A stretch of 64,000 nucleotides of DNA from Comamonas antarctica. GTDB taxonomy: Bacteria; Pseudomonadota; Gammaproteobacteria; Burkholderiales; Burkholderiaceae_C. Shown in pieces: positions 1 through 9,063 of the stretch. The translations under genes were made by a program, and so were the position numbers. Positions within the stretch are counted from its first letter, which is position 1; every line of letters begins with the position of its first letter. The notes under the pieces were generated by a model. It was not told the origin of the DNA. It did no database searches and saw nothing but the letters and a program-made list of their open reading frames with translations. Where the stretch lies: positions 3,527,501-3,591,500 of the forward strand of contig NZ_CP054840.1 in the NCBI RefSeq assembly GCF_013363755.1, read 5' to 3'.

Positions 1-2198
1 TCGACGCCGAGAAAGCCATTGCCGAGCTGCGCGAACTCGATGAGGACGAGCGCATCGGCCCCTCGACCGGCGCGATCGTCGACGCCGCCGTCGCGCGCGG
101 CATTCCGTTCCGCCGCCTGACCACGGGTTCGCTGGTGCAGCTGGGCTGGGGCGCGAAGGCGCGCCGCATCCAGGCCGCCGAGATCGACAGCACCAGCGCC
201 GTCGCCGAATCGATTGCCCAGGACAAGGACCTGACCAAGCGCCTGCTGCACTCGGCGGGCGTGCCCGTGCCGCTGGGCCGGCCGGTCGAGTCGGTCGACG
301 AAGCCTGGGAGGTCGCGCTCGAAGTCGGCCTGCCGGTCGTGGTCAAGCCCCAGGACGGCAACCAGGGCAAGGGCGTCACGGTCAACCTCACCGAGCGCAG
401 CCAGCTGGCCGCGGCCTATGCCTCGGCGTCCAAATACGGCACGGTGATGGTCGAGCGCTTCCTGCCCGGCCATGATTTCCGCCTGCTGGTCGTGGGCGAC
501 CAGCTGGTCGCGGCCGCGCGCCGCGAGCCGCCCCAGGTGCTGGGCGACGGCCAGCACACGGTGCGCGAGCTGGTCGACATCGTCAACCAGGACCCGCGCC
601 GCGGCACGGGCCACGGCACGGCGCTGACCAAGATCCGCCTCGACGACATTGCCGTGGCGCACATTGCCGCCGAGGGCCTGAACCCCGAATCGGTGCCGGC
701 CCAGGGCCAGCGCGTGGTGCTGCGCAACAACGCCAACCTGTCGACCGGCGGCAGCGCCACCGACGTCACCGACGACGTGCACCCCGAGATCGCGGCGCGC
801 GCGGTCGAGGCCGCGCAGACCATCGGCCTGCACATCTGCGGTGTCGACGTGGTCTGCGAAACCATGCTGCGTCCGCTCGAGGAGCAAAACGGCGGCGTGG
901 TCGAGGTCAATGCCGCGCCCGGCCTGCGCATGCACCTCGCCCCCTCGTTCGGCCGGCCGCGCAATGTCGGCGTGCCCATGGTCGACCAGCTGTTCGCCCA
1001 TGGCCAGGACGGCCGCATCCCGGTGATCGCGGTCACCGGCACCAACGGCAAGACCACCACCGCGCGCATCATCGGCCACCTGTTCGCGGCCCATGGCATG
1101 CGCGTGGGCATGACCAACACCGACGGTGTCTACGTCAACGGCCGCCAGATCGACAGCGGCGACTGCTCGGGTCCGCGCAGCGCGCGCAACGTGCTGGCGC
1201 ATCCCGAAGTCGATGCCGCAGTGCTCGAATGCGCGCGCGGCGGCATCCTGCGCGAAGGCCTGGGCTTCGACCGCTGCCAGGTCGCCGTGGTCACCAACGT
1301 CGGCGAAGGCGACCACCTGGGCCTGAACTTCATCACCACCGTCGAAGACCTGGCCGTGCTCAAGCGCGTGATCGTGCAGAACGTCGCGCCCACCGGCTAT
1401 GGCGTGCTCAATGCCATCGACCCGCACGTCGCGGCCATGGCCAGCGTCTGCCCGGGCAAGATCATCTACTTCGCCGCCGACCGCCACCACCCGGTGATGG
1501 CCACGCACCGCGCGCAGGGCAACCGCGTGGTCTATGTCGACGGCGACTCCATCGTCGCGGCCGAAGGCTCGTGGCGCGAGACCATTCCGCTGCGCGACGT
1601 GCCGATCACGCGCGCCGGCACCATCGGCTTCCAGGTCGAGAACGTCATGGCCGCCACGGCCGCGGCCTGGGGCGCCAACCTGCCCTGGGAAACCATCCGC
1701 CGCGGCCTGTCGGGCTTCGTCAACGACAGCGACAACGCGCCCGGCCGCTTCAACGTCATGGACTACCGCGGTGCAACCATCATTGCCGACTACGGCCACA
1801 ACCCGGACGCCATGCGCGCGCTGGTCCAGGCCGTCGAAGCCATGCCGGCGAAAAAGCGCAGCGTGGTGATCAGCGGCGCCGGCGACCGCCGCGACCAGGA
1901 CATCAGCGAGCAGACCAAGATCCTGGGCCAGGCGTTTGACGATGTGATCCTCTACCAGGATGCCTGCCAGCGCGGCCGTGCCGACGGCGAAGTGCTGCAG
2001 CTGCTGCAGCAGGGCCTGGCCGGCGCCACGCGCACCGGCTATGTCACCGAGATCCAGGGCGAGTTCGTGGCCATCGACCACGCACTGTCGCGCCTGCAGC
2101 CCGGCGACCTGTGCCTGGTGCTGATCGACCAGGTCGAGCTGGCGCTGGCCCATCTGCAAAAGCACGTCGATGAGGCTTCGGCCGCCACCGCGGCCTGA
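1..2198 (+). CDS. cphA: Cyanophycin synthetase, 3' part (5' end outside window)
   Basis: The frame is open from the left edge, so this is the C-terminal ~731 residues of a longer protein; the GTG near 135 is internal. CphA polymerises aspartate and arginine into the storage polymer cyanophycin using ATP. The visible part has an ATP-grasp region (about residues 60-330, with [14 protein letters not shown]) followed by a Mur-ligase-type ATPase region whose P-loop GTNGKTTT lies near visible residue 346. The C-terminal Mur-ligase domain includes DYGHNPDA and GAGDRRDQD. CphA proteins are usually about 850-900 residues, so some 150 residues are missing upstream. creA follows after 5 bases and may be cotranscribed. 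Many Betaproteobacteria carry two tandem cphA genes, so a second copy could lie just upstream. The family assignment is secure. Confidence 0.95.
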   Translation, partial: DAEKAIAELRELDEDERIGPSTGAIVDAAVARGIPFRRLTTGSLVQLGWGAKARRIQAAEIDSTSAVAESIAQDKDLTKRLLHSAGVPVPLGRPVESVDEAWEVALEVGLPVVVKPQDGNQGKGVTVNLTERSQLAAAYASASKYGTVMVERFLPGHDFRLLVVGDQLVAAARREPPQVLGDGQHTVRELVDIVNQDPRRGTGHGTALTKIRLDDIAVAHIAAEGLNPESVPAQGQRVVLRNNANLSTGGSATDVTDDVHPEIAARAVEAAQTIGLHICGVDVVCETMLRPLEEQNGGVVEVNAAPGLRMHLAPSFGRPRNVGVPMVDQLFAHGQDGRIPVIAVTGTNGKTTTARIIGHLFAAHGMRVGMTNTDGVYVNGRQIDSGDCSGPRSARNVLAHPEVDAAVLECARGGILREGLGFDRCQVAVVTNVGEGDHLGLNFITTVEDLAVLKRVIVQNVAPTGYGVLNAIDPHVAAMASVCPGKIIYFAADRHHPVMATHRAQGNRVVYVDGDSIVAAEGSWRETIPLRDVPITRAGTIGFQVENVMAATAAAWGANLPWETIRRGLSGFVNDSDNAPGRFNVMDYRGATIIADYGHNPDAMRALVQAVEAMPAKKRSVVISGAGDRRDQDISEQTKILGQAFDDVILYQDACQRGRADGEVLQLLQQGLAGATRTGYVTEIQGEFVAIDHALSRLQPGDLCLVLIDQVELALAHLQKHVDEASAATAA

Positions 2199-2203
2199 AC
2201 GCG

Positions 2204-2683
2204 ATGCGCAACGCTGCCCTCAAGTCCCTGCTGCTGCTGGCGCTGGCCGGCTGCGGCGCGGGCCACGCCGAGACCATAGGCTCGGTGGACACGGTGTTCA
2301 AGCTCATCGGCCCGGACCACAAGATCGTCGTCGATGCGTATGACGATCCCAAGGTGCAGGGCGTGACCTGCTATGTCTCGCGCGCGCGCACCGGCGGCAT
2401 CAAGGGCGAGCTGGGCCTGGCCGAAGACCGCGCCGAAGCTTCGATCAGCTGCCACCAGACCGGTGCGATCGCGATTGCCGCGCCGCTGCCGCAGCAGGAA
2501 GAAGTCTTCAGCGAGCGCTCCTCGCTGCTGTTCAAGCGCCTGCGCGTGGTGCGCATGATCGATGCCAAGCGCAACACGCTGGTCTACATGACCTATACCG
2601 ACCGCGTGATCGAAGGCTCGCCGCAAAACAGCGTCACGGCCGTGACGGTGCCCGCGGCGACGCCGATTCCGGTGCGCAAATAG
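2204..2683 (+). CDS. creA: CreA family protein
   Basis: 159 residues. After a hydrophobic leader the sequence reads [19 protein letters not shown] and then [15 protein letters not shown], both typical of the CreA family (periplasmic proteins of unknown biochemical role, named from the E. coli creABCD locus). The ATG lies 5 bases after the cphA stop, which suggests translational coupling. The leader contains LALAGC ending in Cys17, which looks like a lipobox, so this copy may be a lipoprotein; a plain signal peptide cleaved after GHA is the alternative. No creBCD neighbours are present. Confidence 0.85.
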   Translation: MRNAALKSLLLLALAGCGAGHAETIGSVDTVFKLIGPDHKIVVDAYDDPKVQGVTCYVSRARTGGIKGELGLAEDRAEASISCHQTGAIAIAAPLPQQEEVFSERSSLLFKRLRVVRMIDAKRNTLVYMTYTDRVIEGSPQNSVTAVTVPAATPIPVRK

Positions 2684-2768
2684 GGCTGCCGCGCGCGCTC
2701 GCGACCTACAGCGCGCGCCCGGCAGCGGGCCTAGCATGGGGCATCGACTGTTTTCTCAGGACAAGACC

Positions 2769-3056
2769 ATGCCCCAGCCCCGCGAAACCCAGGACCCGCG
2801 TCCCCAAGACCGTGCCGGCTCGACCATCGATACGCCGCGCACGGTGAACACCACCGACAAGGAAAAAGACGACACCGCGGTGGAGACGCCCAAGCTGCCG
2901 CACGAACGCGACGAATCGGTCGACATGACCGACCGCGCGCCCAACGAACGCATGCGCCAAGCGCATGACGATGTGGTCAGCGGGCAGAAGGACACCGATG
3001 CGCGCAACACCGAGGCGCGCCGGCTGGATCCGAAGAACAATCCGGACGCGGCTTAA
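2769..3056 (+). CDS. Small disordered hydrophilic protein
   Basis: 95 residues, rich in Asp, Glu, Lys, Arg, Thr and Pro, with no hydrophobic segment; probably intrinsically disordered. I chose the ATG at 2769 because AGGA sits 7 bases upstream; an earlier ATG at 2736 lacks a site. Composition and length are consistent with a protein-coding gene, but I recognise no family. It resembles in style the small hydrophilic proteins at 49004 and 49245. Stress-related small proteins often look like this, but that is only analogy. Confidence 0.6.
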   Translation: MPQPRETQDPRPQDRAGSTIDTPRTVNTTDKEKDDTAVETPKLPHERDESVDMTDRAPNERMRQAHDDVVSGQKDTDARNTEARRLDPKNNPDAA

Positions 3057-3096
3057 CTGCCCATGGGGTCGCCGTGCGCCTGATCCTCGGGCAGGC

Positions 3097-3210
3097 CCTT
3101 CATCCTTCGACGCGGCCGGCCAGGCAGGCTCAGGACGAACGGTTGTCAGAGGCATGTCCTGGTTCCATTACCGTTCGCCCTGATCCTGAGCTTGTCGAAG
3201 GATCGAAGGG
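3097..3210. repeat. Palindromic intergenic repeat (CCTTCGAC...GCTCAGGACGAACGG family)
   Basis: Left arm: CATCCTTCGAC (from about 3100) and GCTCAGGACGAACGG (3128-3142). Right arm, inverted: CCGTTCGCCCTGATCCTGAG and then CTTGTCGAAGGAT (3171-3203). The arms can pair into a long hairpin between the convergent genes ending at 3056 and 3248. The core is a palindromic intergenic repeat often seen in GC-rich Proteobacteria. A related degenerate pair lies at 8629-8704. It may serve as a transcription terminator. Confidence 0.75.
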
Positions 3211-3247
3211 CGTTTGATGGACGCAACCGTCAACCGCCGTTACTGAC

Positions 3248-6013
3248 TCAACCCAGCAACACCAACCCTGGCGGCAGGCTCTCGCCGAAACTCCGGCGCT
3301 GCTCGACCGCATCGAGTTCCACCACGCCGGCCACCATCGCCTGCCAATTCGCCGGCGCACGCTGCTGCTGCAGGCGCGCCAGCACCGGCGCGCGCTGGGT
3401 GTCGCTCAGGTCGCGTGCGCGGTCGCCGGTCATGCGCGCCATCTGCACTGCGGCAAACATCGCGCTGTCGTTGTGGCGCCAGTCCTGGGCCAGCACCGCT
3501 TCGAGGAACGGGTCGAGTTGCTCGGGTGGAATGATCTGGTGCGCGCCCGCCGGTCCCAGCGGCACGCGGCTGCACAGCCGCCCCAGCGCCCACCAGGTCT
3601 GCACCGGCTCATGGGGCTTGCGCAGCCGGTCGAGCATCCACTGCCCCATCTCGAGCCGGTAGGCCCAGGGCACGTTCTCCATGACCGCGAACAGGCGCAC
3701 CATGTCGTCGTAACTTCCCAGCGCCGAGCCCTTGCCCTGCGCGCGCTGCCCGGCCTGCTGCATGTGGCCGGCAACGTCTTCGAGCAGCTGCATCTGGCGT
3801 TCCTCGGAAAGGCCCGCTGCCGCGCGGCGCCAGAAGATCCACCATTCGGCCCAGTTGCCGCTTTCCTGCGCGTGGGCAATGCCCTGGGCGTGCAGCGCCC
3901 AGACCTGGTCGATGCGCCAGGCGTCGAGTTCCGCGCCCACGCCCGGGCGCAGGCAGTAGCCGGCGAGATTGAGCCAGCTGCGCTCATGCTCGGGCGTGCG
4001 CCGGCGCCGGCGCGCGCGCGCCAGCAGCGCGTCGAACAGCGTGCGCAGCAGCGCCAGGTCCCAGGCTTCGCGCGCGCCCAGTATCTTCTCCAGGCTGCTG
4101 CGCAGTTGCCGCACTTCCTTGGCCGCGACGCCCTGGTCGTGGCCGCCGAAGATGCGGTCGATCTGCGCGATGGCCTGCGCCAGCGCGGGATCGCGTGCCG
4201 CTGCCGGGGCTGCGGCCGCGGCCGGAGCTTCGCCGCGCACGGCGAATTCCAGCGGCCAGCTCTGCTGCGGATCCTGCACCGACACGCAGCGCACTTCGAG
4301 CGTGCCGATGTCGGTCATCATTGCCTGCAGTTGCACCTCGACCTGGGCGCGCTCGCGCCCGGGCGGTGCGGGCAGCATGGCCGTGAGCGGCGGCAGGTGC
4401 ACCAGTTCCTCTCCGGCCAGATCGCGCACCGCACCGGCGGGCACCTGGCCCAGCGCCGTCGCGGCCAGCAGATGAAAGCGCACCGCCTGGCCCAGGCGCA
4501 GCGCAAAGCGCTGGTCTTCGAGGCGCACCGCCACGCCCTCTTCGCTGCCTTGCGGCAGGAGGCAGATCGCGCGCAGCGCGTCGCCGTCGTCGAGCCGCAA
4601 GAAGTAGCTGCGTGCCGAGCCGCCGCCGATGCGCAGGCCGGGCATCGCACCCGCCTTTGCACCCGCTACCGGCTGGGCGCGCGCCAGGCCGTGGGCCACG
4701 GCGCCGCGCGCCACGGCCCAGTCGGGATGCGGATTGACCAGCACGCGCACTGGCGCGCCGCGCCATTGCATGAGCTGATCCACGACGCGTTCGGCAATCG
4801 CCGTGCCATGGAACACGCCGCCATTGAACAGCACGCTGTCGGGCACGCCGGACGCCCCCAGCACGCCCGCATGGGCCTGCAGGAACGCCGCGAGATGGCG
4901 CGTGATGGCCGCATCGGCGGGATAGGGCAGGCCCCAGGACAGCAGGCCCGACTGGCGCTGCTGCGGCCGCGCGTCGCGGGGCTGCAGCGGGAAGAATCCT
5001 TCGAGCAATTGCTGGCGCACGGTGTCGCGCTGCAGCTGCGCCGAACGTGCGCCGCCCAGCAACTGCGTGCCACTGCCCAGCAGCGTGACGGTGACGGCTT
5101 CGGGCGCGTCGGGCGCGAGCAGCTGCTCCTTGGCCACGCGGCAGCGCTGCACCAACTGGGCAAAGCGCGCGGCCGACAAACGCGGCTGCGGCGGAGCCAG
5201 TTCGGCTTCGAGGCCATGCGCCAGCGCCAGATCCATGTTGTCGCCGCCGAGCATCAGGTGCGTGCCCACGCCGCGGCGCGCGAGTTCGGGCTGGCCATCG
5301 GTCTGCGTGACCTGCACCAGGCTCAGATCGGTGGTGCCGCCGCCGATATCGACGACCAGCAGCCACTCCGTGCCCTGCAAGGCCGCACCCACCTGCGCCG
5401 ACTGCATCAGCAGCCAGTCATGCAGCGCGGCCTGGGGTTCTTCGAGTAGGCGCAGCGGCGGCAGGCCGGCGAGCTGCGCGGCTTCGAGCGTCAGCGCGCG
5501 CGCGCCTTCGTCGAACGATGCGGGCACCGTGAGCACCAGTTCCTGCTGCGCCAGCGGCGCAGCGGGAAACTGCGCATCCCAGGCCGCGCGCAGGTGCGCG
5601 AGATAGCTGGCGCTGGCCTGCAGCGGCGAGATCCTGTGCACGCCCTCGGGCGCGCCCCAGGGCAGGATGGCCGCGCTGCGGTCCACGCCCGCATGCGACA
5701 GCCAGCTCTTGGCGCTGCTCACCAGCCGGCCCGGCACCTGCGCGCCCAGGTCCTGCGCATAGCGTCCCAGCAAGGCGGGAGCCGCCGCGCTGGCACCCAG
5801 GGGCGGCCAGGGCTGATGCCAGGTGTCGGGCGCGAGTTCGCCCTCGCCCGCCTGGTAGCGCAGCGAAGGCAGCAACGGCCCGGCGCCGATCTCCGCGGCC
5901 GATACGCGCTGCGCAATCGGCAGCAGTGCCACGGGCGCGCTGCCGTCGGCAGGCGCATAGGCCAGCAGCGTATGGCTGGTGCCCAGGTCGATGCCGACGA
6001 TATACAGCGCCAT
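3248..6013 (-). CDS. Hsp70-family protein with long C-terminal DUF3731-like extension
   Basis: 921 residues. The N-terminal actin-like ATPase has phosphate-1 motif GIDLGTSHTLLAY (residues ~7-19), phosphate-2 motif VDIGGGTTDLSL (~221-232), and the adenosine-side VLFNGGVFHG near residue 395. LGGDNMDLALAHG is also typical of this Hsp70 subgroup. The C-terminal ~300 residues are helical and Trp-rich and replace the usual DnaK substrate and lid domains; I read them as a DUF3731-type region. There are no DnaJ/GrpE genes nearby. Third gene of a DUF2760-Hsp70-Hsp70 operon, 8 bases after the second Hsp70 gene. Substrate unknown. Confidence 0.9.
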   Translation of the reverse strand: MALYIVGIDLGTSHTLLAYAPADGSAPVALLPIAQRVSAAEIGAGPLLPSLRYQAGEGELAPDTWHQPWPPLGASAAAPALLGRYAQDLGAQVPGRLVSSAKSWLSHAGVDRSAAILPWGAPEGVHRISPLQASASYLAHLRAAWDAQFPAAPLAQQELVLTVPASFDEGARALTLEAAQLAGLPPLRLLEEPQAALHDWLLMQSAQVGAALQGTEWLLVVDIGGGTTDLSLVQVTQTDGQPELARRGVGTHLMLGGDNMDLALAHGLEAELAPPQPRLSAARFAQLVQRCRVAKEQLLAPDAPEAVTVTLLGSGTQLLGGARSAQLQRDTVRQQLLEGFFPLQPRDARPQQRQSGLLSWGLPYPADAAITRHLAAFLQAHAGVLGASGVPDSVLFNGGVFHGTAIAERVVDQLMQWRGAPVRVLVNPHPDWAVARGAVAHGLARAQPVAGAKAGAMPGLRIGGGSARSYFLRLDDGDALRAICLLPQGSEEGVAVRLEDQRFALRLGQAVRFHLLAATALGQVPAGAVRDLAGEELVHLPPLTAMLPAPPGRERAQVEVQLQAMMTDIGTLEVRCVSVQDPQQSWPLEFAVRGEAPAAAAAPAAARDPALAQAIAQIDRIFGGHDQGVAAKEVRQLRSSLEKILGAREAWDLALLRTLFDALLARARRRRRTPEHERSWLNLAGYCLRPGVGAELDAWRIDQVWALHAQGIAHAQESGNWAEWWIFWRRAAAGLSEERQMQLLEDVAGHMQQAGQRAQGKGSALGSYDDMVRLFAVMENVPWAYRLEMGQWMLDRLRKPHEPVQTWWALGRLCSRVPLGPAGAHQIIPPEQLDPFLEAVLAQDWRHNDSAMFAAVQMARMTGDRARDLSDTQRAPVLARLQQQRAPANWQAMVAGVVELDAVEQRRSFGESLPPGLVLLG

Positions 6014-6021
6014 GGCGGGCG

Positions 6022-7863
6022 TCAGCTGGTGGTGCGGACGTCGAATTCCACTTTCCAGCGTTCGTCGCTGCCCAGCGGAACCGCATGCAATTCCAGCGTG
6101 CCGATATCCGTCACGCTGGCGTGCAGGCGCACGGCCACGACCTCGCCGGGAGCGCGGCCCTGGGCCGGCAGGAAGATCTCGATTTCCTGCAGTTCGACCA
6201 GTTCCTCGGGGCCCCAGAATTCAAGCAGGCTGCCGACCTGGTCGCTGCGGCGCGTCGACGAGCCGAAGAAGCGCAGCCGCACGGGCTCGCCCACGACCAG
6301 GCCGAATTCCTGCGCATCGAGCGTGACTTCGGTGCCCTCCTCCATGCCGAACGGCGCCAGGCACAGCGCCGACAGCGGCGGCTCCATGCCCGGGATTGCG
6401 GGCATGTTGGACTCGACGCCGACGTAATACGACTGCGCCGCGCCGCCGCGGATGCGCACGCCGCGGCCGTGCCGCACGTAGCCGAAATAGGCCGCGCCGC
6501 GCGCCACCGCCAGATCGAGATCGGCACCGCCGAGCAGACGCGCGGGTGCTGCGCCCTCGGCCGCGAGCCAGCCATTGATCACGTTCAGCAGGCGCTCGGC
6601 GAGCAGGTCCGACTTGAGCACGCCGCCATTGAACAGCACCGCCGAGGGATGCAGGAAACCCGCGCCCGCGGGCTGCGAACCCTGCAGGCCTTCGATGGCT
6701 TCGGTCGCGCCCGCCTGGCGCGAGAGGAACGCCGCCAGGTGGCGCGTGACGGCCGCGTCCTGCGCGTAGGGCAGGCCCAGCTGGGTCAGCGCGGCGCGCG
6801 CGCGCACCACGGGCTTGTCGCTCACGGCGACCTGCGGGAAGAAGCCGTCGACCAGGATCTGCGTGAGTTCGGCGCGCGTGACCTCGGTGCGCACCGAGCC
6901 GCCGATCAGCTTGGAGCCGCGGCTGGGCACGACCACGGGCACGCTGTCCAGCGAGGCATCGCCGAGCAGCGCTTCCTTGGCCGCGCGGCAGGCATGGGCC
7001 AATGCGCGCGTCTGCCAGGCATCGAGCTGGCGGCCTTCGGCCGCGAGCTTGCGCGCCACGCCATAGGCCAGCGCCAGGTCCATGTTGTCGCCGCCCAGCA
7101 GGATGTGTTCGCCCACGGCCACGCGCTGCAGGCTCAGCTCGCCCGCGTTCTCGAGCACGGCCATCAGCGACAGGTCGGTGGTGCCGCCGCCGACGTCGAC
7201 GACCAGGATCACATCGCCGGGACGCACCTGCTTGCGCCAGTCGCCGGCGCTGCCCTGGATCCAGCTGTAGAGCGCGGCCTGCGGCTCCTCGAGCAGCGTC
7301 AGCTGCTGGAAGCCCGCGGCGCGCGCGGCTTCGGCCGTGAGTTCGCGCGCGGCCGGATCGAACGACGCGGGAATGGTCACCGTGACATCCTGCGCATCGA
7401 ACGGCGCCTCGGGATGCGCCTGCTCCCAGGCCCAGCGCAGGTGCGACAGGTAGCGGATCGAGGCCGTGAGCGGCGAGATGCGGTGCACTTCCTCGGGCGC
7501 ATCGGCGGGCAGCAGCGGCGCGCGCCGGTCGACGCCGGGATGGCACAGCCAGCTCTTGGCGCTGCTCACGAGGCGGATCGGCGTGGCCGCGCCGCGCGTG
7601 CGCGCGAGTTCGCCGACGGCAAAGTCCTGCTGCGCGCCCCAGGGCAGCGCCAGGTCGCCAGGCGTGAGTTCGCTTTCATGCGGCAGGTAGAGAAACGAGG
7701 GCAGCAGCGGCTTGGCTTCGACGGCCGCGGGCCCGGTCAGCTGCGGGATGTCGAGCACACCGTGCACGACCTGGTCGCCGTCGCTGGCCGCATGATCGAC
7801 CCACGACAGCGCGCAATGCGTGGTGCCCAGGTCGATGCCGATGCTGTAGCGCGCGCCGCTCAC
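6022..7863 (-). CDS. Hsp70-family protein (short form)
   Basis: 613 residues, GTG start overlapping the upstream DUF2760 stop (GTGA), so the two are translationally coupled. Motifs: GIDLGTTHCALSWVD at the N-terminus, VDVGGGTTDLSLMA (~residue 225), LLGGDNMDLALAYG (~260), and AVLFNGGVLKSD (~400). The C-terminal ~130 residues form a beta-rich segment that could correspond to a substrate-binding half. It lacks the large C-terminal extension of its downstream paralog, and both share the block RLVSSAKSWL, so they derive from a duplication. Probable role is protein-folding or assembly assistance for an unknown client. Confidence 0.9.
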   Translation of the reverse strand: MSGARYSIGIDLGTTHCALSWVDHAASDGDQVVHGVLDIPQLTGPAAVEAKPLLPSFLYLPHESELTPGDLALPWGAQQDFAVGELARTRGAATPIRLVSSAKSWLCHPGVDRRAPLLPADAPEEVHRISPLTASIRYLSHLRWAWEQAHPEAPFDAQDVTVTIPASFDPAARELTAEAARAAGFQQLTLLEEPQAALYSWIQGSAGDWRKQVRPGDVILVVDVGGGTTDLSLMAVLENAGELSLQRVAVGEHILLGGDNMDLALAYGVARKLAAEGRQLDAWQTRALAHACRAAKEALLGDASLDSVPVVVPSRGSKLIGGSVRTEVTRAELTQILVDGFFPQVAVSDKPVVRARAALTQLGLPYAQDAAVTRHLAAFLSRQAGATEAIEGLQGSQPAGAGFLHPSAVLFNGGVLKSDLLAERLLNVINGWLAAEGAAPARLLGGADLDLAVARGAAYFGYVRHGRGVRIRGGAAQSYYVGVESNMPAIPGMEPPLSALCLAPFGMEEGTEVTLDAQEFGLVVGEPVRLRFFGSSTRRSDQVGSLLEFWGPEELVELQEIEIFLPAQGRAPGEVVAVRLHASVTDIGTLELHAVPLGSDERWKVEFDVRTTS

Positions 7864-8462
7864 AGTTCGACCTCGGCCTGCGCGATCACGCTGGCCGCCT
7901 TGGCGTCGGTCAGCTGGGGCAGGCGCGTGGCGCTGACACGCCAGCCGCGGTGGCCCAGCGTGCCCGTGAACGGCGCCTGGCCGACGACATTGCCCGTGAG
8001 GCGCACGGCGCTGGCGTCGAAGCCCGCGGGCAGCGTCACGCGGCTGCCTTCGGCTTCGCTGCGCACCGGCTCCAGCGTGAAATGCTCGGCCAGCACCTTG
8101 CGGCAGCCGGCATGCACCACGCGCGTCGCCGCGCCGATGTCGGCGTCGCTGTAGCCGGTGGTGTCTTCCTGCACGAAGTCAACGAAGCGCGCTTCGCGCT
8201 GCAGCAGGCCCAGCAGCTGCAGGGCGCTGGTTTCGGCAGGTGCGGCCGGTGCCGGCGCGGGCGCTGCCGCCACCGGAGCGGGTGCGGCCACGGGAGCGGG
8301 CGCGGCCACCGGGGCCTGCGCCACCGGGGCATCGGCGGCAAAGCCTTCGCCATTGCGCAGGCGCACCACGCCGGCGGCGAAACGCGCATCGCCCAGGATC
8401 GCAAAGAAGCTGCTCATGGCAATTGCAATGCGCGACAGGAAGGAGGGAGGAGTTGGGTTCAT
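7860..8462 (-). CDS. DUF2760 domain protein
   Basis: 200 residues from the ATG at 8462 (MNPTPPSFLSRIA); in-frame starts at 8477 (ATG) and 8516 (GTG) are possible and none has a clear ribosome site. After an N-terminal amphipathic stretch there is an Ala/Pro-rich linker built of APVAAPAP repeats (~45-80). A conserved C-terminal domain follows, with LLGLLQREARFVDFVQED, typical of DUF2760. It is the first gene of the operon with two Hsp70-family genes. This three-gene order recurs in Proteobacteria, but the function is unknown. Confidence 0.8.
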   Translation of the reverse strand: MNPTPPSFLSRIAIAMSSFFAILGDARFAAGVVRLRNGEGFAADAPVAQAPVAAPAPVAAPAPVAAAPAPAPAAPAETSALQLLGLLQREARFVDFVQEDTTGYSDADIGAATRVVHAGCRKVLAEHFTLEPVRSEAEGSRVTLPAGFDASAVRLTGNVVGQAPFTGTLGHRGWRVSATRLPQLTDAKAASVIAQAEVEL

Positions 8463-8628
8463 GTTCAGGTCTGCCATCAACTGCGCGGCCGGCATGCGCG
8501 CGGGCCGCAGGAGCACGCGGCCGTCCAGGCCGCGGCGTGAAAAGGGACGGTCATGTTAACGAATCTGGGGGCGCAGCAAGGGTTGAGGTGTAACGTGGCA
8601 GAGGCTTGCATGGGTTTTTAGGGCCGGC

Positions 8629-8704
8629 CTTTCATCCTTCGACGCGGCTCAGGACGAACGGGAGGGCCAGGGCGTTCATCCTTCGACATTGCTCAGGACA
8701 AACC
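8629..8704. repeat. Two direct degenerate copies of the CCTTCGAC/GCTCAGGAC repeat
   Basis: Unit 1 (about 8631-8661): TCATCCTTCGAC, GCG, then GCTCAGGACGAACGGG. Unit 2 (about 8675-8703): TCATCCTTCGAC, ATT, then GCTCAGGACAAAC. Both belong to the same family as the inverted pair at 3097-3210, but here the units are in direct orientation and have lost the long-hairpin partner. Confidence 0.7.
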
Positions 8705-8896
8705 GCAGAGGCCAGCACGAGTGGATCCCGCAATGCCATAATCCCGCCGATCCAACCGTCCTCCCCCATGCCCGCGCCCTTCCCGTCTCCCGCTGAACAC
8801 TGCCCGGCCCTGCCCGCGCTGCAGTGCTGCGCAGGCCATACCGGCGTGCCCACGGCCTTCATCAGCCTTTGCGGCTTCACGGCCCTGCTTTCCGCC

Positions 8897-8961
8897 GCCG
8901 TGCGGAAAGTCGACTGACCTTCCGCACGGCCCCACAGGGACTTCCACGCGAAGCCCCTGTG
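8897..8961. other. Two tandem hairpins upstream of the beta-helix gene
   Basis: Hairpin 1: GCCGTGCGGAA (8897-8907) pairs perfectly with TTCCGCACGGC (8920-8930), 12-base loop. Hairpin 2: CACAGGG (8933-8939) pairs with CCCTGTG (8955-8961), with inner CTT/AAG pairing (8941-8943 with 8951-8953). There is no T-tract, so simple intrinsic termination is not obvious. Confidence 0.5.
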
Positions 8962-9063
8962 CACGGAGCAGGCCAGGACCCCCGCCCGGAACGTTCCGGC
9001 TTTTCCCTGGCTGCAGCCTGGCGCAGCGCACCACGCGCTGCGCGCCACTGTTAGCGGATCACC

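Larger units (their letters stand above)
8463..9063. other. 600-base intergenic region with repeats and hairpins
   Basis: No convincing gene. It holds upstream sequence of the DUF2760 operon, the degenerate palindromic repeats at 8629-8704, two hairpins at 8897-8961, and the palindrome CCGGAACGTTCCGG near 8988-9001, followed by CTTTT. A 49-codon open frame (8768-8917) ends inside the first hairpin and is not supported. Hairpins plus palindrome just before the gene at 9064 could act in its leader. Confidence 0.5.

Noticed and set aside
3473..8154. Long plus-strand frames of 658 and 742 codons
   Set aside because: They mirror the two Hsp70 genes, whose ATPase motifs are clear; the antisense products have no motifs.
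8768..8917. 49-codon plus-strand frame
   Set aside because: No ribosome site, no family likeness, and its end is the hairpin stem at 8897-8930.
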